Assembly: GCA_914767715.1 (NCBI GenBank)
Contig: OU612067.1
Coordinates: 27,130,162 to 27,194,161, forward strand
Reading direction: 5' to 3'
From: Membranipora membranacea
Taxonomy: Eukaryota; Bryozoa; Gymnolaemata; Cheilostomatida; Membraniporidae
Length of the DNA: 64,000 bases
Numbering within the stretch: position 1 is the first letter of the stretch; each line of letters starts with the position of its first letter. The notes under the pieces are model-generated. The model was not told the DNA's origin. It searched no databases and saw only the letters and a program-made list of their open reading frames with translations. The position numbers and the translations under genes were made by a program. Of this stretch, positions 35,123 to 48,300 are shown piece after piece.

Positions 35123-38050
35123 AACCATATATATATATATATATATACTTTTATTGTCATTCTACATCATCTTTAGGAATGTTTTTCATGCAGTGACAGA
35201 ACCAAAAAGAAAAAACTTAAGCGGAGAGAAAAAAGAAAAAATACTCAAGTAACAAGAATTAATAGGATATAAAGTGCTTTGATAGTTGTTGTTTAAAATG
35301 AGTAAGTTTGGTTGCTGAGCGTATCTGAATTGGTAAAGAGTTAAAAGTTGTAGTGATTTTTTGTCTTAATTGATCAGTGTGATAATGTAGTAGGTATTTG
35401 TCTCTAAAAAAGGTTTTAGAGCTAGCTGGAATAAAGCCTTCCAAAAGAAAGTCAGGTGCAATCAAATGCAAAATTTGAAAACCAAAAATACAGGTGAAAT
35501 GACCAGCAAGGAGAGGTAAAGGAATCAGACTAAGAGATGTATGTAAATCTCTTGTATGTATTAGATGATACGGTATGTGGTTGACATTTGCTATTAGGCG
35601 GAAAGCCCTCTTTTGGAGCAGGTATATTCTTTCAAGAATATATTGTTGTGATAGGTTGCCATATATGCGGATGCCATATATCATTTATGACAAAAGACAT
35701 ACTGGAAATAAAAGTTACGAGATGATTTACTATCTAGGAATGCCCTGCATTTCTGGAATAATGCCAAACTTTTGTTTATTTTGGTGCAAATCTGGTCTAC
35801 ATGATCGTCCCATGTCAATGAGTCATTCAAAGTAAAACCAAGGAGTTTGGTATTGGCATTTCGGTTTAGTCTTTTATGGTTAATTTTTAAATCCAAATCT
35901 AGAGATGTGGCTCTATGAGAGGGTTGTACAAGCATATAGTTAGATTTTTTTATGTTTATCAACATCCTATTATTCCTACACCAACTTTCTATCAAGTATC
36001 ACATAAATCATTAAGTGTATCAAAGTTGTCAGATTTTGATACGAAAACTGTATCATCAGCGTAGGTAAATGCCTTGGAATGTAATGTGTAGGATAAAAGA
36101 TCATTGACGTATATGAGGAATAAACTTGGTGCCAGAATTGAGCCTTGGGGGACACCAATGTCTATTGGAAGAATTTTTGAACTTTTTGCTCCTTGTTGTA
36201 TAGCTACAAATTTTGTCCTATCTGTAAGGAAAGATTTTATGAGAGAGTGCAGTTTGCCCGTTATACTGTACATTGTCAATTTTTTCAGAAGAATTTTATG
36301 GTCGACGCAGTCAAAAGCTTTTTTGAAATCCAAAAACATCATAGCAACAAAGTGACCATCTGATCTTGCTGACAAACAATCAGAAATGAGTTTGTGTAGG
36401 GAATCAAAACAGGAATAACCTTCTCTAAATCCGCATTGTAATTTCTGAAGAAGTTTGTCTGTGGTGAGATATTTTTGAATTTGGGAATTCACATGTTTCT
36501 CAAAAATCTTAGATAGCACAGGAAGTATTGATATAGGGCAATAATTAGATAGATCTTTGATATCTCCACCCTTATGAATAGGAATTACTCTAGCGGTTTT
36601 CCACTGTGAAGGAAATACACCCTCTATTAATGCTCTATTGAACACATCAGTTACAATGTCGCATATGTAAGGCCATGTTTTCTTCAAAACCTTAACAGAT
36701 ATACCATCATGACCAGTTGCCTTATTGTCAGAAATGTTTTTTAGAAATTTGAAACAATTTCTGGAGTAAAGCGAGTCAATTGAGAAAACATTTGGGTTGT
36801 CACTGGTTTAATCTTGTTATATTCATGGGAATCAGGGATGTCTTTGGTTATGGATTTTGCAATCGATGTAAAGTGTCTGATCAATTCATCAGGGGATAAC
36901 CCCCAATATTGACCATCGGTGAAGTTTTAGTTTGATTGATTCCTAAAGCTTCCCAAACAGGTTTGGTGTTATTTTGTTATTTTTAATTATATCTGAAATA
37001 ACCGATTTTTTCTTCTTCTTAATCAGATTTGTAACATAATTGCGTTGAATTTTGTATTCTTCCTATTTACCCTCTTCCTTTCAATCTATCACGCAAATGC
37101 ATGAGTGATTTTACCTCATCATCCAACCATTTTGGCAGTTGAGCAGTTTTTACAAAATCTTTTCTTGGTGATGACAAGTGTTTTGATTAATGAACTATAT
37201 GTGTCATTAAATCTTGCATACATACGGTCTACAGTATTCTCACACAATACATCATCAAAGTGAGGACCCGAAAAAAGGTCATGTATATTCTGGTTTGTAA
37301 ATTTGTAATAGTCATTGAATTCAAATGATATTCTTTTTGATTTTACCTTTAATTTGGAAAATAAAATTTAAATGAAAACTTAGTAATGATCACTCATTCC
37401 ATATTCTACAATTCCACTCTCTGACATGTCTGAGGGCAAATTTGTGTATACGTGATCGATCAGGGTGCTGGATGCTTCTGTAACTCTTGATGGCTCCGAG
37501 ATCAATTGACGGAAGGAAAAAGATCTAACAATATTCAACCACTTTCTGTTGCTTCTTTGTTCAAGGAGATTGATGTTAAAATCTCCCAGTATAATCATTT
37601 CATTATACAATGAAAAAACCTTTTCAAAGTATTTGTAAGCAAGATCATACCACGCGGACCTGGAGTTAGGAGGCCTGTATATAAACGAGACCAAACAACT
37701 TTTATTTGTACTTGGCTTTACTTTGATTGTTATAGACTCAGGCATGCTACTGTCAAAATCTGTAAGATGTTCGAATTGCACGGATTCATGTATGTAGACA
37801 ACAAGATTATGATGTAAACGATCAGTAAATGGTGGCCATTTTCGTATGTCAGTATTTTCAGACAATACCGGGTTTGTTAAGAGAAAAATAAGATTGCTTC
37901 CTGTATTTTGATTAAGTCTAATTTTTCTGTCTTTAAAGGGCAACCAAGGTTTCAAACAACTTCTCATTGATGGCCATTGATTAATAGCAGATTGCACCTT
38001 CTGCATGGGGAAAAAGACAAAATATAATTCGGATGATTATTCAGCCAGAA
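35123..38050 (-). mobile_element. Non-LTR retrotransposon (LINE), degenerate, inserted in peroxidase copy E
   Basis: Coding pieces lie in order on the minus strand. The endonuclease part (38006-37380) has GDFNINLL, LIDHVYTN and SDHY, typical of APE-type LINE endonucleases. The RT (36687-35992) has RVIPIHKGGD, DFKKAFD, GVPQGSILAPSLFLIYVNDL and YADDTVF. The C-terminal RT/tail (35995-35259) ends KHFISY. Frameshifts separate the pieces, and 37380-36690 is degenerate. The 3' end reads CAATAAAAGTATATATA and runs into a TA microsatellite, as in the related copy at 6839-7890. The clade is CR1/L2/Jockey-like; I cannot be more precise. Similarity to peroxidase exon 6 stops where this element begins. 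Confidence 0.9.
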
Positions 38051-40759
38051 TTCTTGGGAAACATTTCTTCCATCAGGTACTCAAACTCAGCTAAAAGAGA
38101 ATACCACATAGCAGTTTCCTGTTCCTGTTATTATTTAGCCTGGGCTCTATAATTATTACAGCAAAGTCTTGGAACCTCCCCTAAACTGAAGTGTTACCCA
38201 GCTTAGAGTCAGCAACTACTTTGAGTTTTGCATCGCGTAATGCACAAAGCTGATGCTGCCCAGCACATTATTTGCTACCCATTAATGCATTGCTGCGAAA
38301 CCTTGGTTGCCCTTTAACTGCTTCAACTGCATGGGTTTTAGCAGGTGATTGCAGTTGCGGCGCCAGAGTTGAAAAGACTGGATCCTGTCTTATAAGGCCA
38401 ATGAATGGTCAACAAAGCTAAAAGCTCAAAATAAAGTGTCATTTCATGTGATCTCATTGCTCGATCGATGTAGCGGCTTGTAGCCGTCGCTTCGAGTAAT
38501 TGTATTACCCACAACCCCTAACAATAGAATCTTTGGATCTTTATGAGAAACTTTATTCATAGAAAGCAAGTACTGAAGGACTGAAAAGCTACTTATTACT
38601 GTGTTTGCCACTGTAACAAGGTCTGAATTGCATTACCCATAATGCATTAGCTCACTGATGAAAGCTACCACACTGACTGATTATCAAAGTGGTGACGTTG
38701 ATCTATTTTAACAAGAATGTTATAACTCCCATAATCATGTTCGTATGTCCGTATTTTCAGACAATACCGGAATTGTTAAGAGAAAAATAAGATTGCTTCC
38801 TGTATTTTGATTAGGTCTAATTTTTCTGTCATTGTAATTGCCTTATCCCCGCTGACTGCTGTCACAAATGAATAGCACATAAGAATAACTTATCTCAACG
38901 TAGTGATACACCCAAAGCTCTACACCCACATTGCATTGTCTCCCACCATAATACCTGCAGTAGGAAGTCTGAGGTGTTCAACTACCATGGCATGAACTTG
39001 GTATGCTCATTCTGAAAGCAGCTCTCCGAAGAGTTATTGGGGAATGCTTATCTTTCCATCGTTTTATCTTGCAACAGCCATTGAGATCATTAAATTTTGA
39101 AATTAACCAATAGAGCTGCTCTTAATCTATTTTGATGAAGAGGCATGCTGTGAAACAACAAGTCAACTCACTTTTGAAAAAAAGCCAATTTTCTTGCCTT
39201 TGCAGGAAATGCCATTCAGACTATAATTGTATGGCTTGCCATCATGAATTTCAATTATTTGTGCTCAAATTTGAAAGCTAACATGGATTTGAGGGCGACC
39301 AAGCAAGCTAACTCATTGAGAAAAAGCACCATTTTCATGATGATAATTATCAATGGACATTTACCACATTGCCTTGGGGAAATTGACAAACAATGAAAAC
39401 CTTACGCTATGATTACTGCTTGAGGGTATGAAAGCTAAATTAGGCAAACAATGGTAGAGGGTCTTGCCACCTGTCAACCTATAAAGTTTTATTACCTTGT
39501 GCCAACAGGCTGATTCACTATGTACATTAAACCTTGTACTGGTAAATTGATGTTGACGGACATTTACTGAATTGCCTCTTGGACACCGATTGATCACATT
39601 TAGTACGATGAAGATTTGCCATAAAAATCACTGTGTGCAATAGCAACATGGATTAAATACCCACAAAAAAATGCATGATAAAAACATGGTAAAACATTGT
39701 CAAGGATTGGAGTATAAGACCAATGATTGGTTGTCAATTAACATTTTGCTAAGATTGATTTCTTAGATTGAATTTTTCTATAGTTAGGAGTTGGCCATCC
39801 CCGATTTGGGAGTTCGGATAAGCGCACAGGCATTATCAAGATACAATATACAAGATACAATAAAACCTTCCATGAGGCACAGGAGGCAGTGGAATGATCA
39901 TGTCATTAGTCCTCAAAGGACATTACCAAACTCCCTGCTGCCATAGATTATCAAAATTTGTGTGAAGTTTGCAGTTTTTCTCTTTTATGACAATTAAAGA
40001 TGATCAGCTTCCGCTGTTACTATTCAAATAAACTTTTAACTGTAAGAAAATCCTTACAATATGTATTTAAAAATTTACAGATTTTTAACAAGCAGCTGAG
40101 TCCATCCTTTTCTCCTTTCTAACTCGCGAGTAACATTACTAGTCATCTTCGCCAGGGTAATGTAGCACTTGGCAAAGCCGGGAGTGTAGAAGGTAGTAAA
40201 ACAGCTCAATGTGATGTTAAACACTGACCCATTTGTCTCTTTAGATGATTTTTACCGGTTAGTCTCAAAGTGCAATCTTAGAGTGAACCATGACATAGAA
40301 AAATTAATATAATATAATATAAAGCAAAGTTTAAATCAAGCCTACATAAAGTTATCATGGGTAATTCTCGATGGCTAGAGGATAGGAGTTACCAAATGGC
40401 CTACCTATAACCCACAGAATCCTTTAGTATATCACTTTGCATCGGCCTTCAACATTAAAAAACTAGTCAGAGTTGAATAGTGATGGTCAGGTAAAGGTAG
40501 TTTTTATAAATAGAAGATTAAAAAACAGCCCCAACATCAGAGTTTTACATCTAAGTTGACCTGCTGTCATCCACACTTGAGTGAATCATGCTATGCACAT
40601 TGCCCAGTATAGCACACTCTGTAGACAAACCAACATTTTTCTAGGGCAAACTTCCACAAGATAAACGCGCTGTATTTCTTCAATGGAGCTTACCTATTCA
40701 GCCAAATTTGATATGGATCTTAATTTCATGGTTAGCGCAATGTACATTATCTGATTAGA
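38051..40759. other. Intergenic, no gene seen; small LINE-derived duplicate
   Basis: Positions 38741-38835 repeat LINE positions 37843-37935 with few changes, and a short block near 38298-38322 is the reverse complement of 37933-37957. The rest has no recognisable gene, repeat or RNA. Short frames such as 39361-39597 (-) have no support. Confidence 0.5.
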
Positions 40760-41390
40760 ACATCACCCCTACTCTTATCCTTAACGGCACGGAAGTTGAT
40801 TTTTGTGACAAAGTAAAATACCTTGGTGTTACTGTTGACGATAAACTCCGCTATCATGATCATGTGCAATCCATAGTGACTACTGCATCTCAACGCATGT
40901 ATATTGTGAAAAATTTTGTATACTATAGCTCAAAGCCCCTTTCTCATATGTTATTCAAGAGTTTTATTGTATCCCTCATCACTTACTGTCTCCCCATACT
41001 TTTTACAAGCATCCATGCAAGCGACAAGAAGTCCTTACGCAAAATGCCGCCAAGTTAGGGATTGAGCACCCCGATATAGATGCTCTGGTGGCCAACCAGA
41101 TCAAGACACTTGGACTACGGTACATACATGATGAAGAGCACTTTATCAATGACTCTCTAACTAAATGCCCCTCAGGTCGCTACCGCACCGTTAAATATCG
41201 GGGTACATGGGGTAGAGACAGCTTTTTAAGACATCTCATACATACACTTAATAATATACTATTCTAAAAACCTTTTTATACAACAGAGATCTGATTTTTC
41301 CATGTTTTTCTTTCTTGTCAGTATTAACAACGTATTTCGTGACAAATTTTTGTCTATGATAGTAATAAATCCATCCATCCATCAAACTCA
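40760..41390 (+). mobile_element. LINE 3' fragment of a second family
   Basis: An open reading from about 40766 gives LILNGTEVDF, CDKVKYLGVTVDDKLRYHDHV and SFIVSLITYCLPILF, the region after the catalytic YADD in LINE reverse transcriptases (KYLGV is the diagnostic motif). It breaks near 41058. The remainder to a (ATCC)n tail at 41372-41385 fits a 3' UTR with a simple-repeat tail. It lacks the endonuclease and catalytic RT core, so it is 5'-truncated and dead. The motifs differ from those of the LINE at 35123-38050. Confidence 0.75.
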
Positions 41391-42313
41391 GCCGCATTGT
41401 GATTATTCTGTGAGTCTTTGACAGAATCAAGCTGGATGTGTTCAATCGAATTTGCCTGTATTTTTAATCGATGCTACTGATAGCCTCCTAGCGGCTAAAG
41501 AGGAGGAGCGAGCAAATAATCAATAATCACCATTTTTGTATTTCTCATTTTAATTTACTGAATATGTTTAAATTTTTGTAGGCCCAGTCATGTAAGACTC
41601 ATCCCAAAGATAGTCAATATATAACTAAATTTGCAAGGAAACCCTAATTTATTGTTTGAAATAATTCTGATATCAGTGGCATACATAATTATCTAGTATC
41701 TAAGAAATTTTTGAATCGCATAAGTTTCAATAGTCGATACAACAAAGTACTATGGATAGAAAATATAAATAATAGATAAAACAATGTTATGATTATAGAA
41801 GTGTGAGTTTTTACTGGGTAGGAAGTTGTCGCGTGGCAAGAGACGAAAGTATTACAAGTTCTTTCAAGTCCTCAATCCTTGAGCTGCTTGTTGTCTTACA
41901 CAGTTTTGATAAATGAATATCTGTCTGGAGACTCTATGATAAACAGAAAAGATATAAAATAAATATGAAAAATCAATTATCTTAAACCCTTGGTTTCTTA
42001 TAAATTTTGTCAATTTCTAATGCCTATAAAAATGCAAGCCTGTACCAGCCCAAGCAATGTACCGAGAATCATGGGTTATTGAATCATACACGATGCCAAT
42101 GGGATTACTAATATTAGTTTGGTCAGCCAGTTGTTACACGCTAAGAGAGTGTAATGAACATAGACCTCAGGATGGAATGGTCTTTGTCCTACCAATGATC
42201 ATTTAGAAATAATACGGAATTAATGAGCTCTTCAAGATAATATAGAGATGGGATTACAAGATTTTCGAGTCTGAAGAACTTTACCTGACTGCCAAACTCT
42301 TTATACTCTAGTC
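41391..42313. other. 3' flank of the RING/B-box gene, nothing recognised
   Basis: No coding signal, repeat structure or RNA gene is apparent. Part of it is probably the 3' UTR of the minus-strand gene ending at 42314. Confidence 0.4.
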
Positions 42314-45300
42314 CTAAGTCTCACTACTTGTGAGTGTAAACAGTTTCACCCCTTCTTGTCTACATGCCAGGGCTAAATTACTCCCGTCATCTGATATACT
42401 TATATCATGAACATATGATGTTTTGGAGAGTTCATCACATGTCAGCGTAGTCAGCAGAATACCTGTCATAATAGAGATATAGAATGTGTTTATTATTCTC
42501 AGGCTGAACAGCAAAACCGTGATGGTATTTGCCCATGCCACCAAGGATAAATGATCTCTCTAGTTCCCAAAATAATCCTGCATAACACATTCAGAGGTCC
42601 TTTTCAACCAATTACATCAGGGGCAACACGATAATTGGTAACAGCGATAGCGTTATCATAACTTAGTCCTACCTTTTGGTGATATAAGATAGATCTGCTT
42701 TTTGTCAAAAGAAACCAGATAAAGGCAGCCATCTTTATCCTGGCAAATTCCTGAGGGATCAGCGAGATCATTACACTCCCAGACTGGTGCAGATGGTTCT
42801 TGTAGGCTGTATTTGTAACAGCAGTTGTATATCCCGTCGCAAACGAATATATGGTCTTCATCCAGGAGAATTGCCCCTGGGTCATGAAGCTGACCTGCTC
42901 CGATGTAAAAAACGTGTTCCCCTTTGCGATTAAATACTGTAACCCGTTTGAGCTGCTTGTCAACAACTGCTACATGCGTTTCAGACACTGACAGATGAGC
43001 GAGTGTCTTATTATTTTGTTCAAATTTAAGGAATACAGACCTTTGATAAGGTAAAGAAATAGGATTTGAAATTCTTATTTCCCTTTCTTGATCTGATTGT
43101 TTACATAATGTTGCGAGAGCAAAGGTTCCAGCCGGTTTCACAGAGATTACAGCGCACCCAACTTTGATATTGTTCACTTCACCAGAGACGGTATTGCAAA
43201 CCAGGACACCATTCTTAACACCAACGATGAGCTCATCTCCGTGCCAGGTCACAGCGTAACAGGTTCCGTTATCTTTCGCCATACTTTTCTTGAATTGTAA
43301 ACTTAGCCTGTCTGGCTCCATTAATGCTATCCCAAGGCTATTTATGTCTATAAAATAAATCCACCATCTTTAAATGCTGATACCATTTGTTCACATTAAC
43401 AGCAATTGCAACTTGAAAATGCAAATTTACATAATATTAATTGCCTACACTAAATCATATAAATCAACAATTTTAAAAGCAATTAAACTGCCAACGGCTT
43501 CTCGATGACCGAATTTAATTACCTTGTGCAGGGAATCTCTCGGTCAACTGAATATGTGACAAGTGAGGCACTGGTTCATAGTCCACGCATTGAGCTGTCA
43601 GTATTTTTGTCTCTTTTGCTTTGTACTCTGTGATGATATCGGTATCATGTGTTTGTCTGAGCTCATCCATCACAGACTTCCACAAACTCTCCAGCATATC
43701 TCTTTTATCCCTGAGCTGTTCACTCAAATTCTCCACTTTCTCAGTACAACGCTTCTGATAACATCTCAGTTCATCCTTCAGCTTTTCTCCGCTTTCTCTC
43801 ATGGAGAGAATCTACAAATGATACAAATAGTGTTTCCGTGGGTTTGTCAAGTGCACATTGTGGTTTAAATGTGTGAGATACTTTAGATTAGATTTAGATT
43901 TATTAGGTATTTTTGTCAAAGACAAAATACAATTATTCATGGAATACTCTGTTGTTTAAAACTTTTATACTAGTTGGTACAAAACTCTGTAAAAATCTGC
44001 TCGTGCACGTATCTTAGGCATTATGTAATTACTCCTTGGACAACTATAACAATGATTTAAAATGTGATCATTGAACTCAATAAAATCGGTGGCTAGTTCA
44101 TAAATGCGTTGGGCCACAAAATTGTCCATGTTAATAGCAAATCTGTTCCGATTAAAAAGCTTTAACAGTCTAGCACGGTCATTAGCATTAGATGAAAAAT
44201 ACCAAAGCTCGATATTGTATGCTAAAATCGGAAAATTTAGAGTTTTGATAAAATGCTCCTGCTGTAAGACGCTGGGCTTGAAGTGTTGAAACTTTGAAAA
44301 AGCAAAAAATCTAGAGCATAGCTTACTGTTGATATAAGTACAGTGTTCATGCCATTTGAGACTGTTGCTAAAAAAAACACCAAGGTATTTAAAATGCTCC
44401 ACTTTCTCAATTGGACTCCCATTGATAAATAAATAATCATAAATAGCATGCGTTCTACTGAAGCTCAGAACCATCTTCCTAGAGGTACTCTTAGAGAACA
44501 AAATATGCCCACCACAAACAGAATAATCACCACAGCACCAAAGGCTCCGATTGGCTGTTGAACAAATCACATTGGCTACCACCATAGACTTAATATACTA
44601 CCTAGACAGGGCAATGCTTATGCTTCACTGATCATAATGTGTCCCCATTGAATTCCATATCTGGAATAGCATCATTAGCTTTCTTTTGCAAAACAAAGGG
44701 CTTGCAAAAATAGCCAGTCCCTAGTAGCAATCTAGAAATGCCCTAATCATCGACACTGTAGGGGTATAATTACTGTTTGCAACATTGTAAACAAGACAAT
44801 TTCTCAGGCTAATTATTCATGCTACTAGGGACAGCCAATCAGATAACAGTCAGATGGGTCCCTGTGTTTAGTGTCCTAACCGTATAACGCTATGATACTA
44901 TTTCCATTCTAAGTGAAGAATCTAATTCAGTGTGTGTCCCACTTAAATAGCACGACATGACGTAATTAGTTTGTGCTTTGAGCCATAGTTTACTATATAC
45001 CATTCAATGAAATAATATGAAAAATCGAGGGACGCCGGGCATGATATCAGCCCTTGTCCGGCCCCTAATTATTCAAACACAGAGAGAATTTGTGAGTTTA
45101 TGTAAAAGACCTTTCCGCACGAGATGGTATAAAAAATTGACTCCTTAGGCAAATCTAGAGCGAGAACGGACCTGATAAGTTACAATCATTAGCCAATAAA
45201 TATTGAAACAAATACAGCCATCTACCCTTAACACTTCTGCCACTACTATTCAAATGCACAGAATACCCACAACACAGTATCACAAATATTTTGTTGGATG

Positions 45301-48300
45301 AGCCAGATCAAAGCACCACCACCATCATCATAGATTTTTGCATAAATATTCCTAGTCATGACTGAGCACAACCTGCTCAGCTTGGATTCCTTGTAATCTG
45401 TGCTGTAAATTGAGTATGCCAACTCCAGGTATGTATGTATGTATCATGAAGCTGGGTACGTGGCACACATATATATATATATATATATATATTAAGTCTA
45501 TGGTCATCTCTCATCAATGAAATAATATAGTAAATCAAGGCACGCAGGGTATAATACCAGCCAAATCATATTAGATCTGTTTTAATTCATGAGATACAAA
45601 TTATCAAAACAAATACAGCCCTGTACTGAAACAGAAGATGAAAGATACTATGTAAACAAAGTGGTTACTGGTTTTAATATTCATACTTCATTGAGATTAT
45701 TTATTTAAATAACGTGAACCTGCAGCCTGCTGTCTCATCTTCACAAGTAAGCCCAGCTGCAATTTTACTATCATCAGTTGCCAGATACAAGGCAAACATA
45801 GAAGTTCTGGATATAATACCCACAATGCTCAGTTTATAGGAAAACTATTTTTAAATGAGCCTACAGCCTGCTACCTCGTCTTCACAAGATGATAATCTGG
45901 CTGCCTCATCTTCACAAGATGATAATCTCGCTGCCTCATCTTCACAAGATGAAAATCCTGATTTAAGCTTCCACACCTTCCCCAGAAATAACGAGGAGAG
46001 ACTAAAGGTATGGGTTTCGGCCGTTAAACGCAAGAACTGGACTCCATCCAAATATGCTGTTCTATGTACAAACATTTGAAACGAGATACATTTAGAAGGC
46101 CTCCTGGTGTGGGTGGGAGAGCTTTGCTAAAAAAGGATGCTATCCCAACAATTTTCCAATCCTTCCAACACTATCTACAAACCCCTAATAATGAAGAGAT
46201 ATACGCTGGTCAGAATACACCATGAAACAACCAAACTCGCAGCAAACACTGACAATAAGCGCGCCAAACTGAGCAGGCTTATTGTGTTCAGTCATATCTA
46301 ATTTTCAGCGATCGCTGATAGTGATAGTGTCTCATTCGGAAATTTTGCAGCAATCACCGATAGTGGTAGTTTTCTAGTCTTTGACCCATCCGCAAAATTC
46401 AGTATAATCCCACAGTATATTTTTTTTTGTTAAGTACTGTAAAAAGTGGTTAGCTTACATTCCTCTACTAATTTGATTAATTTTAAGGTATACTGCAACC
46501 AGTCATATCTAACTTTGCAATGCTCGCTGATAGTGGTAGTGTTTTTAATTTTTGTCGTGCCCACAACAATTAGTATAACTCAACAGTATATATTCATATT
46601 TTTTACAAAGTAGTGATACGAAGTGGCTAGCTTCATGGCTGTATTTGTGTCGATAAGCTTTAGCTTACGCTGTTATCAGTCACATCGAATATGGCAGCAA
46701 TCGCTGATAGTGGTAGCCGTTAGCCTTGGTCGTGCCCTCAGAAATTAGTATAATCCCGCAGTAACAGCCCTCTTTTTTGTCATGTAGTGATAGAAGTGGT
46801 TAAGTGCATGGCTGTACTTGTTTTGATAATTTTTATCTCATAAATTAAAACAGATCTAATATAATTTGGCTGGTATTATACCCTGCATGTATTGATTTAC
46901 TATATTATTTCATTGATGAGAGATTACCAAAGACTTTATATATATATATGTCACGTACCCTAGCTTCATCATACATACATATCTGGAGTTGGCATACTCA
47001 ATTTACAGCACAGATCTATTCTTCCTCATGAAGCGACAATAGAATTTGAAGTAAAATCTTTTAACAAGGAGTCCAAGCTGAGCAGGTGGTGCTCAGTCAT
47101 GACTAGGAATATTTATGCAAAAATCTATGATGATGTGATGGTGCTTTGATCTGGCCAATCCAACAAGATATTTGTGATACTGTGCTGTGGGTATTCTGTG
47201 CATTTGAATAGTAGTGGTAGAAGTGTTAAGGGTAGACGGCTGTATTTGTTTCAATATTTATTGACTAATTATTGTAACTTATCAGGTCTGATCTCGGATT
47301 CGCCTAAGGAGTCAATTTTTTATACCATCTCGTGCGGAAAGGTCTTTTACATAAACTCACAAATTTTCTCTGTGTTTAAATAATTAGGGGCCGGACAAGG
47401 GCTGAAATCATGCCCGGCGTCCCTTGATTTTTCACATTATTTCATTGAATGGTATATAGTAAACTATGGCTCACAGCACAAACTAATTACGTCATGTCGT
47501 GCTATTTAAGTGGGACAGTATTGAATGCTATTGGCCTGTCTAGGTAGTATATTAAGTCTATGGCTACCACTCAATGGATAAGAAGGTTTTGGTAAAGCCA
47601 TTTAAGATATCCAGCATCATTATAAAAGACAACTATATTGACATCAATATATCACATGTTTTCATGTTTTGATGCCGAGACTTACTTTCTCTTCAACCAC
47701 TTGATCAATTTTGGTCATCAGTAACGGCACTTCACTTTCAACCTGATGTAAACTCTCCCATGTCTTCTTCTCTAGATTTATCCCCTCTGTGATCTTATCA
47801 GCAATATCCTTGAGTTTGATATTCAGCTCATGTCTCATGCGGGCAGCCATTGTGGGTAAGGGAACTGTGTCATGACCTTGACCTTGGGTAAGAAACATAA
47901 ATAATGTTCTCATCATAACTCAAACAGGAATCGCTAAGCGCATTGAGAGCGTGTGCAAACCATGGGTATACAGGCCCATAGTTCTAGAGGAGGCAGGGAG
48001 GCACTGCCTCCCCTAGAAAGCTAAAACACCTAAAAAGACTATAATAAATCAATGGTTGAATAAACTTCCTGGGATTTTCGTTTGCTTATTATATGCCTCA
48101 GATTTCTCTTGAAGGAGCTTACTGGTGATGCTTCTGACGCACCTCTGATTTTTGCCTCCCTACCATTTTTCCTAAAGTACGGCCCTTGTATAGTATGTGA
48201 TTGTTTTAAAATAAAAAAAAACCCTAGGGTTAATATTTAACCAGTACTGCTCACCAATGCTTGATTTATTGTGATCATTTTTACATGAGGCTTTTTCAGC

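Larger units (their letters stand above)
44583..47562. mobile_element. Foldback DNA transposon with 8-bp target duplication and THAP remnant (P-superfamily candidate)
   Basis: The element starts CATAGACTTAATATACTACC at 44583 and ends with its reverse complement at 47562. It is flanked on both sides by the same 8 bases, GCTACCAC (44575-44582 and 47563-47570). Long inverted arms follow (about 44583-45625 against about 46800-47562). The left arm has an extra block of about 300 bp that itself contains a small inverted repeat (44716-44832). The centre has a THAP-domain reading frame (45855-46210) and a threefold tandem repeat. P elements are known for an 8-bp target duplication, termini beginning CA and a transposase with an N-terminal THAP domain, hence the suggested class. 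No transposase catalytic region is seen, so it is non-autonomous. Confidence 0.8.
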
